From NCBI GenBank assembly GCA_028023455.1, contig JAQFVV010012423.1, positions 1,439,273 to 1,503,272 of the forward strand: a stretch of DNA of 64,000 bases, written 5' to 3'. Positions 23,947-36,146 of the stretch are shown here, piece by piece. The translations under genes and the position numbers were made by a program. The DNA comes from Epiperipatus broadwayi. Taxonomy: Eukaryota > Onychophora > Udeonychophora > Euonychophora > Peripatidae. Below the pieces are notes generated by a model. That model had not been told where the DNA came from, did no database searches, and saw nothing but the letters and a program-made list of their open reading frames with translations. How positions within the stretch are numbered: the stretch's first letter is position 1; the number at the start of each line of letters is the position of its first letter.

Positions 23947-26372
23947 CTATAATTTTGAGCACTGTTGTAATATAGACCAAGTGGCTGTATACATCTTTTG
24001 GGATACAATTTTTTCATCCCTTAAGCAGAGCTGTTCCATTTTGTTCCAGAATGTGTTTGGATGTCTTCTTGGATTATTGTTGTACATGAAGGAGCATCTT
24101 GTATACCATAGTGAAAATAATATAAAAGTATTTGCTCGAATATGTGGGTAGCTACCCTTAACAAATGATTGTAAAAGGGGTTGAATGTCACAATTTCTTT
24201 GTTTGTACAATGATGGTATGGATGAATGAATATTATCAAATACAGGGCAGGTAAAAAGAAAATGTTCTTGTGTTTCAGTTTCTCTATGACATAACCAGCA
24301 TATGTCTTCTGTATTTATGTAATGCCTTCTATATCTACAAAAGTGTAATGTTGCCAATGCTTCAAGATTTAATTTGAGTAGAAAATCATAATATTTGGGT
24401 TCTAATGACCAGAATTTAAAGTTTCGGGTTAGTTGTCTATTGTTAATGTTTAAAATTGGTCTTTTATCATTTAGGGGAGAACAAATTATCTGGTATACAT
24501 CCCAATATTTAAATTTATCTTGAGGTGGTGAAAAAATAAAGTTTGGAATGTTAAGAATTAGTGTAAGCAAGTATTTTTAATATCCATTGGTTGGTGATGG
24601 TTTATCTGTTGGGGTAATCTTGAAGAACACTTTCATGTATGGAAATAAATAAGCACATGCAGAAATGAGAGTTAATGTCTTCTGAATGTTAAAAATATGT
24701 ATTGAATGTAGTCCTAAACCATTTTCTATTAGAGGAACTTGAATACGTTTTAGTGAAACTGAAACAATCTTCTTTCCCCACAGCAACTTTCTACATAATG
24801 AGTTTATTTTACTAGTAAAAGATTTAGTGTATAGTATTATTGGAGAATAGTATGTGATTCAAGTCATAATTAATAGATTAAACAGGGATACTTTTGAATA
24901 CAACTAAAGGTAAGATTTTGAAAGTGAATCAATTATATTTTCTATTTTATTTTTAATTTTGTTTTGTATTTGTCGACACATTTCTAGATTGCTCAAATAG
25001 AAGGGGAACAAAAGAGCTGGGTTTTCCTTTAAAATGTTGTATGTGAAATTGTCCTGTATATATTGACCAGCTTGTATTTATTAGTGTATGAATTAAGAAT
25101 TTTCAATAGAGCTGGGATCTGTTTTTTAGAAGTTAAAAATATTGAGACATCATCCATGTAGGCAGTACAGGAGATGTTTGCTTTCAGACCAGGTATGTAT
25201 ATGCCTGATAATTCTTTTTCTATTATATTCAGTAAGGGATTGATGTAGAAAGTAAAAAAAAGAGCACTTAGTGGTGAACCTTGTGGAATTGAACAGTAAG
25301 GTACAAAAGAGGGGGAATTTTTACCATTAAGTGTAATATGTATTTCTCGACTGAATAGAAGATTGGTGATTAAATATATTAAGGATCTTGGTATTGTTGT
25401 TTCTTCTAATGCTTCAACAAGAAGTTCAATTGGAATCATATCAAATGCTGATTTTATATCCAGTTGGATTACAACTGGACTATATTTTTTATTATTTCTG
25501 ACAGAATCAATAACTGTTTTGAATAGAAAGGTTGTTTGCATTGTAGATGAGCCTTTCTTAGCAAACTGCATTTTAGATAGTATAGGTATAATATAGGGTT
25601 CTATTTTGTCTTTAATGATTGACACCAGCAGTTTGATACCCAGAGGGCTCATTGATATGGGCCTTAGATTGTTTAGTGTGGTTATTTTTTTATGTGTTTT
25701 GATAAATGGTACTAGTAAAATAAGGTATAATCCATGTATATGATGTATCTTTTTTGTTAGAAAGTTTGCTAGATTACACAGATACTGAGCAGTAAATTTT
25801 TCTAAATGCTTGAATACAAAGCATGGTATACCATGCATTCCTGGGTGACTGGAGTTTGGAGTTGATGCTAATTTTTGAATTGGGAGTAAATACTATATCT
25901 TCTTCTGGCTCACTGAGAAAAAATGGTGCAGGACTGAATTTTTTCTTCTCTTGAAGTTTGGATTTGAAATGTGTGTAGAGAGGTAGCAACATGTTGTAAC
26001 CAGAAATTATATCTTCTTGTATTTTAATTGCTGTCGGTATGCGAGTTGATGGCTTTTGTCCCAGTGCCCAGAAAATATAGTGTCTGGACCATGTGTGTGT
26101 CTGTGTCAAAAAAAAGTTTTCTTTTTTTAATTGCCAAGTATTCTTTAAGTTCTTCAGAGACTGATTGATAAAGTTTCTTCAGAGCAATCACATTTGAACA
26201 ACCTTGTTTATTTGTAGTACTGTTTGTGATTCTTTTGTGTGTTTCATCTACAAGAGCTAGAAGCCTTGAAGGGGCTGGGGTAGCCCTTGTTATGACATCA
26301 ATTGTATATGAAATAATGTTAACAAAGGCAATCCATGTTTGCACTGGATCCATTTCAGTGTCTCGAAGTTTG

Positions 26373-26449
<77 letters not shown>

Positions 26450-27194
26450 CTGAGAATAAATATTCTGGGGTTTGACATGGAAGAAGCACTCTAATTGTGT
26501 TTCCAATAGATGTTATTGATCTGTATATAAAATCATTCTTTAGTGAAACAATAATTGCAGAATGGTCTGATAATGAAGAGTTTTTTATTGTTAGGCTGAT
26601 CATGTGATTAAAATTGGTGAGTAGAAGACCAGGTCAATTAATGATGAAAACCTGCCATTATTAAATGTTACTGAATTCTGTGGAAGATAGCCTTCCCCAC
26701 TCATGGGTGGTATGGCTAGTAAGTGCAACCATTTTGTGATAAACCCATTGTATGACATGTTGAAATCACCAAGTAAAATTAATGGATGTGATGAGGATGC
26801 TATTTTCGAATTTATAATTTGAATGACTTTATTAATTGCTGTATGATTTGGAGGTAAATAAACAAATGCTACATTCAATGTAACTGTTTTATCATATAAG
26901 GTTATAATTAATATGTGTGCATCTATATATATTATTTTGAATGAATAGAAGGGGCAGGTTTTCATTACTACTACTCCTGTTCCTGCTGAGGGTGAAAATG
27001 ATGCTTGGGAGAATGGTGAATATCCTTGATTATTAAGATAGTTAGATGTATTAATCTGAGATTTATTATAAATTTTTGTTTCAAGTAGCCCTAGCAAATG
27101 AGGTTGTATAATTTCAAGCCATTTTATTAATTGATAGTTTTTTTTCCGGTGAGTTTAATCCACGGATGTTTAATGACGCTATTTTTATTTTCAT
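23947..27194 (-). pseudogene. LINE ORF2: endonuclease-reverse transcriptase, frameshifted
   Basis: ORF2 would nick target DNA and prime reverse transcription of the element's RNA. The start is taken as the ATG at 27194, because the next codons read KIKIASLNIRGLN, the usual beginning of the APE endonuclease. Endonuclease blocks follow in order: LLGLLETKI, VAFVYLPPN, LILLGDFNM, SLIDLVFYS and SLSDHSAI. After a linker containing the (AT)n array, RT motifs appear at about 25.8-25.03 kb: NLRPISMS, QLDIKSAFD (first catalytic Asp), IPQGSPLSALF and AYMDDV (catalytic Asp pair). The C-terminus has CWLCHRETETQEHFLFTC and ends at 23947. Frame changes occur near 27140 (an A-run on the coding strand), near 26610, around 26050 and 25800, and between the RT and C-terminal parts. 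Key catalytic residues are intact, so decay is by indels. Confidence 0.8.
26376..26457. repeat. (AT)n array expanded inside LINE ORF2
   Basis: About 41 AT units lie between the endonuclease and RT parts of ORF2. Translated, it gives alternating Ile-Tyr in all frames, which creates several spurious open frames. Confidence 0.95.
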
Positions 27195-27526
27195 TACAGT
27201 TTTACTCAATAAAAACAAAACACACCTGATGCAGTAATTAGATTTTAATTTTATATAGTTTAGATAACTTGCACAAATTATGACAAAGAATTTTTATGTC
27301 TGGAGGTTCTACTTCCTCTCTCCTGTGATAATTTTTGCACATTTGCTTTTTTATTGATGCTAAGGTCTTCATTTGAAGTGTATTCAAACTCGGTATCCGT
27401 TGAACTCAATATTTGCTTTTTTTATTTTTTTTTATAATCTAATGTCTGGGGCATATCATCTTCACTGAGATCAATAGGCACTGCTGCATTTTTTCTGCTT
27501 CGTTTGCTTTGTGGTCTGCCTGGTTT

Positions 27527-28733
27527 TCAGTTGGCAGTGTCATTTATTTTCGGGTCTGTAGGTGGCAGGCAAGGCACTAGATAGTCTATAATATCTTGTG
27601 AAGTTTTGTTAAGGGGTGTTTTTGATTGTTTGTGATTTTGGCAATCACTTTTTAATATTTCTTGTTGAGATGGGCTATTTTCTTGTAACACTGGTTTATC
27701 CTCGTCATTCTGTGGTTGATTTTCCGGTAAAATTAAATTCACTTTCATCATTTATTGATTGCTCTCTGGTGATGTTTAGATCATCTGTTACATCATCATT
27801 AATTGGATTGTTTTGATAGAAAATTGTAGTTGATTCACTTATCGGTTGTGGAGAGAATTCTGTGTTATCTACTGGCACATTTCCACATTGATGACTTGAG
27901 GTTGCTCTCATATCACAATGTTTACATTTAAGTTTTGGGCATGCATTTATAATATGCCCTCGTTGTTTGCAGTGAAAACATTGTGGTTTAAGTCCATGAA
28001 TTATTAAGAGTAACTGTGCTTCATGATCGGTTATAAGAGTGGGAATATCATTTGGATTTACGTTTTGATTTAATTTAACTTTAAAATGATAACTGTTTCC
28101 ATAGATCGGTATCGGAGTTCCTTTTAAATATATAGGTTGAAAGGCAACAACAGCTCCAAATGGTTGCATTAATTTATTGAGGTCATTTATTGTATAGTTA
28201 AAGTATGTATTTTTGATTGTGCCAGTAATAAAATTTTCTCTATATTGGTTAACTTTTACTAAAGCATATTTCTCTAATGTTTTAATTGTTTTATCAAATT
28301 TGTTTTTTGTTCTTCACTATAGAATTCAATTGCAAGATAACAAGGATTTGGATGATCTGCAATGTGCAATATAGAATCCCATAAATTATTTGTGCTTAAT
28401 TTTTCGTATAGCAAATCCTTAGGAAATCTATACAGTGAACAATTTATATCTGTAATTGCAAGGATAAGACCGGTCAGTAAAGAAACATTTAAACAACATA
28501 AATAAGTCACGTGGTATGGTCGTATTAAAGCGTTCAGAAATTTTTATTAGACTTTTATTAGTCCAGATCTCTCCTTCTATTGTATTAACTGGTAATGGAT
28601 CAGATTCTGAAATCATATCTAGTTTCATTAGATCATTCATTGTTGAATGACAAAATCTTGAAACCAGAGTTTGATTTTTTTTCCACGTTCTAAGGAAAAT
28701 GTCCCTTTTTAGTGGATGCTTTGATTGCGCCAA
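27527..28733 (-). pseudogene. LINE ORF1 with zinc knuckle, frameshifted
   Basis: ORF1 proteins of LINEs bind the element RNA. The first ATG at 28733 opens a frame with MAQSKHPLKRDIFLRTW. It continues in a second frame from about 28500 to 28274 (ITDINCSLYRFPKDLL, then CYLAIEFYSEEQK), and in a third frame from about 28169 to 27705. The third part contains CFHCKQRGHIINAC (C-X2-C-X4-H-X4-C) followed by a second Cys/His cluster CKHCDMRATSSHQC. A polar tail follows to about 27527. The arrangement, an N-terminal globular part then zinc knuckles just before ORF2, matches Tx1-type ORF1. At least two frameshifts make it non-functional as written. An alternative is a gag-like ORF1 from the Jockey/I group. 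Confidence 0.65.
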
Positions 28734-28986
28734 TGTACGAAATGCTTGCTGCGTTCAAAGAGATCACCATATTGGAGTAAAAAAAAATAACCGCTTGCAC
28801 ACAAATTCCTTGTAGGAGGAGTTTTCTTAAGTTTAAAAAAGTATATATACTGAATATTGGGTTGCTTAGAGTCAATATGGTTTATTTTAAATAAAAAAAA
28901 ATTTAGTTTTATTATTACTAGAAATATATAATGTAGCCTACCGATATCTACGATCACCAAACCAGCTGGCGTATGTGCACTCCCTC

Positions 28987-28994
28987 TGTTGTTG

Positions 28995-29062
<68 letters not shown>
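28987..29062. repeat. (TTG)(TTA)n(TCA)n microsatellite at LINE 5' end
   Basis: Three GTT units, then (TTA)n to about 29034, then (TCA)n to 29062. The composition mirrors the arrays at 23011-23125 and 23602-23690. Translated on the minus strand it yields poly-Asp and poly-Asn, which is not a real gene. Confidence 0.9.
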
Positions 29063-29065
<3 letters not shown>

Positions 29066-31360
29066 TGTCAAATAATTTTTTTGACCATGAAAGAAATGAT
29101 ACCTTCTATTTGGACCATCTGTGACAATACAGAAGACCTAGGTAATGCTTAGTTAAAACAGTACAAATCAAATTACATTTAATGGGTAATTTACACAGAT
29201 CCTTATTTACATATGTAGTTATAAGTAACAGTGATGCCTTGTTAAACATTTCACAGAAAGTACCAAACAAATTTGATTTTTTATTATTGTTATTTTTGGA
29301 GGAAGGTGTGTCATGTTACTGGCTCAAATTTAAATGCATTAGCACTCAGGTGTTGATGTAATCATTTACATCTATTATTTTTTATCTCTTAGTTGTATTG
29401 TTTGAGCTTGTTGGTGTGAGAGGGTGGCTTTTGGGATTTAGTGCATCTTGTGCACCAAAATATTTATGTGAATGTGTTAGCTTATATGCTTACTAGCTTA
29501 TATGCTAACTGCTGTGCTAACACTTGTTGTTGTTACTACTATTATTAATATTTTCACTACTTTCTTATTGATGATATGGCTACACTCATTTTCTAGTGGT
29601 TATTGATACTGATATCATTCATAAATATTATCATTTAATGTTATATGCAACTATATTTGTATGTCTTTAAAACATTTTTAAAGCTGTTTTAATGTGTAGT
29701 TAGACTATTGTCTTCTTTTAATTGTATTTTTTGTTTAAAAAACAATATTATGATAATATGTAAACTTAGTTCTCAATTATACTCATTAATTTTTTGTTTC
29801 TCAATTTTCTGTTTAAATTAAATTAAATTTAATTGAACAAAGCTAAAAACAAGTCTAAATTCAATGAAAATTTTGTTGATTTGTATTCTTTTGACCAAGT
29901 TTGCATGTAGTTTCTTACTTGCAGCTGTTTTTTCTATGGATTCTTATATTTTATTGAAAATTTTCCTAAAAAAAACCTTTTTAAATATAAACTACACCCT
30001 CGTCCCTATACCTGTAAGCTTATCTGAGGAATTTTATTAAAGTTCAAATTTAATCCCAAAAATAATAAAATTCAAATTTAGTACTAAAATAATTGCTGAA
30101 TTTACAACATAAAATTTTTAATGTAGAGTTTTATTCCATGCATATTATAATAAAAACTGAATTGTATTATCTTTGAAAAAGTGTTAAATACACAATTATT
30201 TTTAGTATTGATTTGCATTACCCATTATGGTTGTCTCGCTTTAACATATCAATTTTTTTTTTTTGTATATCTAAAGTGTTAGAAATTAATAAACACAGCT
30301 TGTTTACATTAAAACATTCTTTGACAAATTGCATTATTAAAAAAAGTAGTTTTTTTTTTTTTTTTTTTGCTGAACAATTGTCGAATATGAATGGATTAAC
30401 AGTTTATGATTCTCTTAATATATAGACCATCCCCTCCCAGAATTATACAAACACAATTAGAAAATTTATATTTTAAGTATGTAAATATATATATAAATAA
30501 TGATAACCCTTATAAAAATATAGAAACATTACAATTAGAAATTGACATTATAAGTGTGCAATACTTCAGTTTCAGTATTTATATATTGGATTTGTTATAT
30601 TTTCATTGTTTTGTATAACAACATATATATATATATGTGCACAATAGGTATCGTATGCCTATTATTATAATAAGTATTAATTTTTAAAGTATATTTTAAA
30701 ACTAGAAAAACAATATTGAATTATTTTAGTAAATATAAAATAGATTGCATTTTCGAGATATGATTACTATCATGAATAAGACAAATGAAAAGTTAATGAA
30801 ATTAAGATAGTAATCTCTATTTAATAATGATAAGAAACTAAGGAAAATTAAAAGATAATTATGACAATATTACAATATAAATTTCAGATTGCCTTTGGAA
30901 ATATGTATTGCGAGTAAAATAATACTCTAATTAATTTTGACTGTTATACAGCTTCTATAAACAGAAAAATTTAGAAAATAAATTACATTTTTCATTTTCT
31001 TTTTTTTAATTTTGTTTTTTAATCTTTATAAAATGAAAATTTCGAAATCAATTCAAAGTCTTATATAAATATGCACACAATATTATTCAAAACAGTAATG
31101 TTCTGTATCTATAATCATTTAAATTTAGGCTTTCATACAGATTCCTGAAACCCTAGATAAATAGAAAATGCTATAGATGTTTAAAATATATATACATAAC
31201 TATGCATAATTTAATATAAAAAAATGTATGCATTAATAAACTAACAATATTAATTAACATTAAAAATAATATAATAAACATTTATAATTGATATTGCAAT
31301 TTAAATTGAAATAAAGCGCTTTATGAATATAATTCTTTTCATATATATATATATATATAT
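29063..31360. other. AT-rich sequence, no gene recognised
   Basis: No supported gene. A segment near 29410-29470 (GTGCATCTTGTGCACCAAAAT) vaguely resembles part of the LINE ORF2 C-terminus, but it is too short to call. A T18-like run lies near 30351-30368. Confidence 0.45.
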
Positions 31361-31670
31361 GTTCCTAAGGGTGGCCTTCAAGCATTCCATCATCAGATTT
31401 TCAATTGTATGGATGGTTGAAGAGTTGGAGTGTGTAGTAGATTGGAGTCTGTCCATTAAAGTATGAAGATTGTCTATCTTAATATATGTGTGGGAGATGA
31501 TAATCTGGACCAACTGATGATTGCTGGTTTAGCATGAAATACGTATATTGGTGATTATTTATCTTTTCAGCATATATGTGCTTGAGTGTATCAGTGTTAT
31601 TAGATAGAGTGGAGAGTGGTGGGTCATGTGAAAGTCTGTGCTCATATACCCTATAAGTGAATTACATTAT
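31361..31670 (+). mobile_element. tRNA-like SINE family A, copy 1
   Basis: Shares a long order of blocks with the copy at 62.66-63.0 kb: a CATTCCATCATCAGATTTTC block, TGGTTGAAGAGTTGGAG, CTATCTTAATATA, TGTGGGAGATG, CTGGACCAACTGATGA, GGTTTAGCATGAAATAC, then a tRNA-like 3' half with GTGTATCAGTGTTATTAGATAGAGTGG and GAAAGTCTGTG. In better copies the last block reads AAGTCTGAGTTCAAGTCC, which resembles a pol III B box. Copy boundaries are approximate; a short (AT)n lies at the left edge. Confidence 0.65.
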
Positions 31671-33185
31671 TTTTTCTTTTCCTTAACTACGAATATAAAA
31701 ATTTCTGAATCCTCACTTATGACAGGTCTATGATATTTATCATCTCAGGTGTTAACTGATATAAGATATCATATAACAGACATATTTTAATGTGGCCTAC
31801 GGAGCAGTGAAAGAAATAATCTTGAAAATTACACTGTTGGTCTTGTTTTGGCATAGTTAATGATTATATAATATATTTTAAATTATCTAATAAATTAATA
31901 GTGGGGATTTAAATGCACTCATTCACAATAAGACAAAAATATTTAGATATCTGAAATTAATATTCAAGCATTAATACTAACAAGTTCATAATTACCATAT
32001 TTAAATAGAAAATTGGATTATCATTTTTGGTAAGGAAACTTAGGTGTTTAAATCTCCAGCTTATCTGATAACCTAAGATTGTTTGGAAAATAAATTCAAA
32101 GTGAATGAAGTCATTTTGATATATTTTTTACTGGTCCTTTAATTATAAAAATGTAGAGCTTCTACAAGAAATGCTGTAAAGTAATTTTATTAGTTATATA
32201 TGTTTCTCCAATACATTACTTAATTACAAATATATATTCACCAGTGAGTACTTATTAATAAGAACATATTGATATATTTCTCATAACAGTTTTTTATATG
32301 GAAAATTTGAAGATTTATTTTATAATTACAGAAATGATGCTTAAAATTTTATATTTAAAATTCTATATACAGTACTTTCCTTAGCAATTAAATTGTTTCT
32401 AAATTAGGGCTATTTAACACATAAATTTTTCTTCATGGCTCCAATATTTTTATTCAGAGTAATAATTCTCTCCATTTGTCCAACTTCAGAACCTTTTACC
32501 AGTCAGTAGTTCTGCTTTCAAATAATATGGGACTAATTTATGGTTTTTGGCACAATTATTTTACACTCATTCTTTTCTCAAACATACAATAAATGGCTTT
32601 GGAGAAGAGTAAGTAAAATCAATTACTGCTCTTAATGTAGATCTTCAAGATGGATGAAGAAAGATGTAAGATTCACTTTATACAATAGTAAAAGGGCCTA
32701 TATTTTTGAAAAAAAAAACAGTCATTTAACTAAATCTACTGACAATATGGATGATATAATTAAGAAGCTTCTCTATTCTGTATAATATGTTTATATACTC
32801 CTAACTATTATTTGTATTCTGTGATGGAATATAGCTAAGTATTTGTTTTTATGGAAATCTTAAATGTAATGTATTCTTATATTCATTTTAGCTAGCTGTT
32901 GTCTGATGTTGTTGCTATGAAACATTTAATATAGTTTTTAATATATTTGTCTATGGAATTTAGCTAACAGATGGGATCATATAATCTGCACTTTATTACA
33001 GTTAGCATTAAAGTGAAAACCTCAAAATATATTATTTCTGGTTACTCATTAGAGTTATCTAACTATAAAAACAGGTTAACTTGGCTTCAGAATTTTAACT
33101 CATTTTTTAGGTCCCTTACATCATTAAAATGTATATGCATATACACAAATAAATTTGGAATACACTGCTTTTGCATTTTTATTTT
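31671..33185. other. AT-rich sequence, no gene recognised
   Basis: No supported gene, RNA or repeat. Confidence 0.45.
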
Positions 33186-35050
33186 ATGGTTTTAAAGAAA
33201 CTTTATTTACTTATCTAGAGTTACACATACAAGTATCACTGGAGTTATTTACAAATACATTATTAGGACTATACAAATTATGGTGTTAAAACAATTATTG
33301 ACAGAAGAGAGTGCATGCCAATTTTAGCATGGATAAAGAATAGTTTCTTCAGCAATATTACAAATATATATATGTGTGTGTGTGTGTGTTTATATAATAT
33401 TATTTCAGTGTCTTTGTTTTTCAGTTTTGCAAAGTGGTTTATTGTTCTTATATAAATATTTACATGAAATATTAACTTTGCTGTTGCTTGTTTAGTTGTA
33501 TAAAGCAATGAAATCATGTTACAAACATGACTGCAAATGTATTAGGGGCAAGGTGTTTGAATACATGCTTTATTCTACTATTTTGTTATCACTTTGTTGG
33601 ATTGCCTTTAATTTGTTTATGAGTATGCTGGATGTCTCCTGGGATTGTTATTGAAGACAAATGTGCATCTTATGCACCACAGTGCATATAATAAAAATAG
33701 GTTTGATCTGATGTATGCATAGATTCTTTAAAAGATATCAAATAATTGTGGAATTTTATTATATTTTTTCATTAATAGTTCTAATGATAGATTATGAAAT
33801 GTTGCTAGTTTGATGCATTTAAGAAAAAGAAGTTATGTCGCTGATTCATATTGACATACAGTACATATATTTTCAATTTTTTTGTATTTTTTTTTTTGCT
33901 CCAAGAAAATAGAGAGTGAGCACAGCTTCTACATTGTCATTTAGAAAAAAGACTAAATATTTTGTTTATAGAAACCAGAACCCATATTTTTTACTTAATC
34001 ACATATTGTTTAAGTGTAGGATGATTTCTTTTTCTGTCTGAGGGAAAAGATCAAATAAGTTAAAAACTTCCCATATGTAAATTTACATTTGACTTGGTAG
34101 AAGATAAAGTTTTCACTGTTTAAAAATGGTACTGTAAATGTTTTCCAGTATCCTTATGTGGAGAGAATTCGGCAGGAGGGCAGGGCAGATTTTAAATGCA
34201 GGTACTAAATCTGGATGTTAGTATATAGTTAGGTACTAGATCTGGATGTTAGTATATAGTTAATGTTTTTTGGATTCTAAATATTTCTAAGTCTTGTAGC
34301 ACAAGTCCATTCTAAAATAAGAGATGTTGTAATTATGTAATAAATATTGCAGCTGTTTTTTTCCAGAGTAATTTTCTACATAGACTGTTAATCTAATTTC
34401 TGAAAGCTTTGGAGAATGTTGCTATAGAGGTATAGTAAGCAATCCTTGTCACCACCAGCATATTAAACAATGTTGTTTCTGTTTTTGCATAGAACGATAG
34501 ATATGTATTTGATGTTGATTGTGACATATTTACAATTTTTTTTAAAAATCTCTCTTGAATTTGCCATCATATCTCTGAATGACTGAGACAGAAAGAAAAA
34601 TGTAAAAAGGAAGTGGGACACCAATTTAAAGGTTCTGTGAACTATTTCCCTGTAGAAATTTGCCATGAGCTAGATTTGTCTAAGTTTACTTCAAGTTTGA
34701 AATTGTTTATGTATTCTGAAGTTATTTTTTTTGAAGAAATGGGATTTGTTTTTTGCTTTTTAAGAAACAGAAACATTATCCATGTAAGCTATTGTAGGAG
34801 ATGCTTTTGTTCAGGCCTGATATGTATATTCCTGTAAATTGGTCTTCAATTGTTTTGATAAGTGGATTAATATAAAACACAAACTGAAGTGAACTTATTT
34901 GGAGAACACTGTGGAATAAAACTATATGATATAATAAAAAATGAGATCTTTTTTGCTTAGTGTGATATGAATTTCTCTGCTAAATAGAATATTTGTTAAT
35001 ATATAGAAGTGAGATTAGAAAGTGTAGTTTCTGCAAGTAGAATTATACTG
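33186..35050 (-). pseudogene. Old 5'-truncated copy of the Tx1/L1-like LINE
   Basis: Colinear with the LINE at 23.7-25.4 kb. The 3' end is TTTAAAGAAACTTTATTTA on the plus strand. The stretch around 33620-33680 (GGATGTCTCCTGGGATTGTTATTGAAGACAAATGTGCATC, read in pieces) aligns with 24058-24095. The part at 34770-35040, with CATGTAAGCTATTGTAGGAGATG and GATATGTATATTCCTG, aligns with 25157-25380, the RT palm. The catalytic region is recognisable only by this comparison; no long frame survives. The copy stops inside the RT domain near 35050. Confidence 0.65.
34201..34262 (+). repeat. 31-bp tandem duplication
   Basis: Two adjacent 31-base units starting GGTACTA and ending ATATAGTTA differ at one position. 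It lies within the decayed LINE copy and is a local duplication. Confidence 0.9.
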
Positions 35051-35099
35051 TATTTTAAAAAAATGAAAAGAAAAATGAACTACAATGCAATCTCATATA

Positions 35100-36146
35100 T
35101 ATATATATAATTGTAATTGTTATAAAAATGTTGATATAGTCTTGCAAACAAATTCAAATAGGGATCCACTAGAGGGAGCCAAAGACTCCAGTTAACTCTG
35201 TTACTGGATCCCCATTTTAGTTCCTTTTTTCTTAGTTTAGGGAATTAATTTTCTCTAAAACTATTCCTATTTAAAAGAGGAGTTTCTTAGCTCCCTTTTT
35301 ATATACAAGTTATGTCAACACGTTATCACAAGTAAGAATAATTTCAACATTTATAAAAACGTTGTGCAAATTATATGGCAGCCATTGAAATTTCAATAGA
35401 TTACTACAGTGATTTTGCCTTTTAATGAAAATTCTTCATTTCACTCAGTTTTGCTGAGTGGATGAGAGGGCCTGATGGTCAGGAGGGGCCCTGGGACCCT
35501 AAACCTAGTTCTGATGAATATGGGAGCTGGGATGAGGGTGCTATCGGGATCATTTCTGACATTGATTTTCTCATTCATAGGAAAGGAGAAATAACGTTAT
35601 TTTTTAGCGTTATTCTTATAAATGATTTTATCCATGTGTTATTGCAAAGTAAGTTTGGCCTAATGGTTTTAATTATAAGTGATTCACCTTATTTATTACT
35701 ATTATTTCCAATGTGATTGTTGATAGGGTTGGTCCTTTGCTGTTCATGTGAGGCTTTGTGATGGATTAAAATGGTTTTCAGCAGAGACATTTCAAAGCTT
35801 AGTTTTTTTCCTAGTTCCCCATAAGTCTTCCAAAGTGTACTGAATTGCTGTCTTCTGGGGATATTCGAGGCCATTCTGGAGAACTGAACAATAGACTGAC
35901 TTAGCCCGTATTTTATATTATTTTAGACTTTACAAATAATTTCTAATTGTAACCTAGGTTTACTTTAATAATTAATCATCTCATGGACTAATGGTCTGAA
36001 TTGTCACAGATTGATCAATTTTTGGAAACGGTATGGACAAAAAATGCAGTGTATCATCTTAAATCTCTATATTATACTATGTAAATCAATGCTTACCTTG
36101 TAAAACATTTTGTACCAATAAAGTTTAATCCTATTTTTAAAAAAAA
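35100..36146 (+). other. Unassigned GC-richer segment ending in a poly(A)-like tail
   Basis: The segment is less AT-rich than its surroundings. A frame from 35462 reads MRGPDGQEGPWDPKPSSDEY and is acidic and Gly/Pro-rich at first, then becomes hydrophobic; I do not recognise it. A perfect 7-bp hairpin CACTCAG-TTTTG-CTGAGTG lies at about 35442-35460. On the plus strand, AATAAA at 36117-36122 is followed about 17 bases later by an A8 run, as at the 3' end of a polyadenylated transcript or a retroposed copy. It could be the last exon of a host gene, a retropseudogene or an unknown retroposon. Confidence 0.35.
35166..35180 (+). promoter_or_regulatory. CTCF-like motif
   Basis: CCACTAGAGGGAGCC fits the animal CTCF core CCRSYAGRKGGCRS with one mismatch (A for C after GG). 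Nearby inverted GGGATCCA and TGGATCCCC form an imperfect palindrome around it. CTCF is widespread in bilaterians, but a single motif match is weak evidence. Confidence 0.2.

Larger units (their letters stand above)
23691..28985 (-). mobile_element. Nearly full-length Tx1/L1-like LINE
   Basis: Reading the minus strand from 28.98 kb down: 5' region, ORF1 with a CCHC zinc knuckle, ORF2 with APE-type endonuclease, RT and a C-terminal Cys/His motif, a 3' UTR of about 250 bases ending CAATAAAGTCCTTTTGAAAG, then (TAA)n. Both ORFs are broken by small indels, and an (AT)n array has expanded inside ORF2. (TTA)n arrays flank both ends. The APE endonuclease plus zinc-knuckle ORF1 fits the L1/Tx1 group better than RTE or CR1; clade assignment needs a tree. 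A related decayed copy is at 33.2-35.05 kb. Confidence 0.75.

Noticed and set aside
26226-26603. Several overlapping open frames with long Ile-Tyr repeats
   Set aside because: They are translations of the (AT)n array in different frames; only the surrounding LINE ORF2 segments are real.
28709-29071. Open frame with poly-Asp and poly-Asn
   Set aside because: Direct translation of the (TCA)n and (TTA)n microsatellite.
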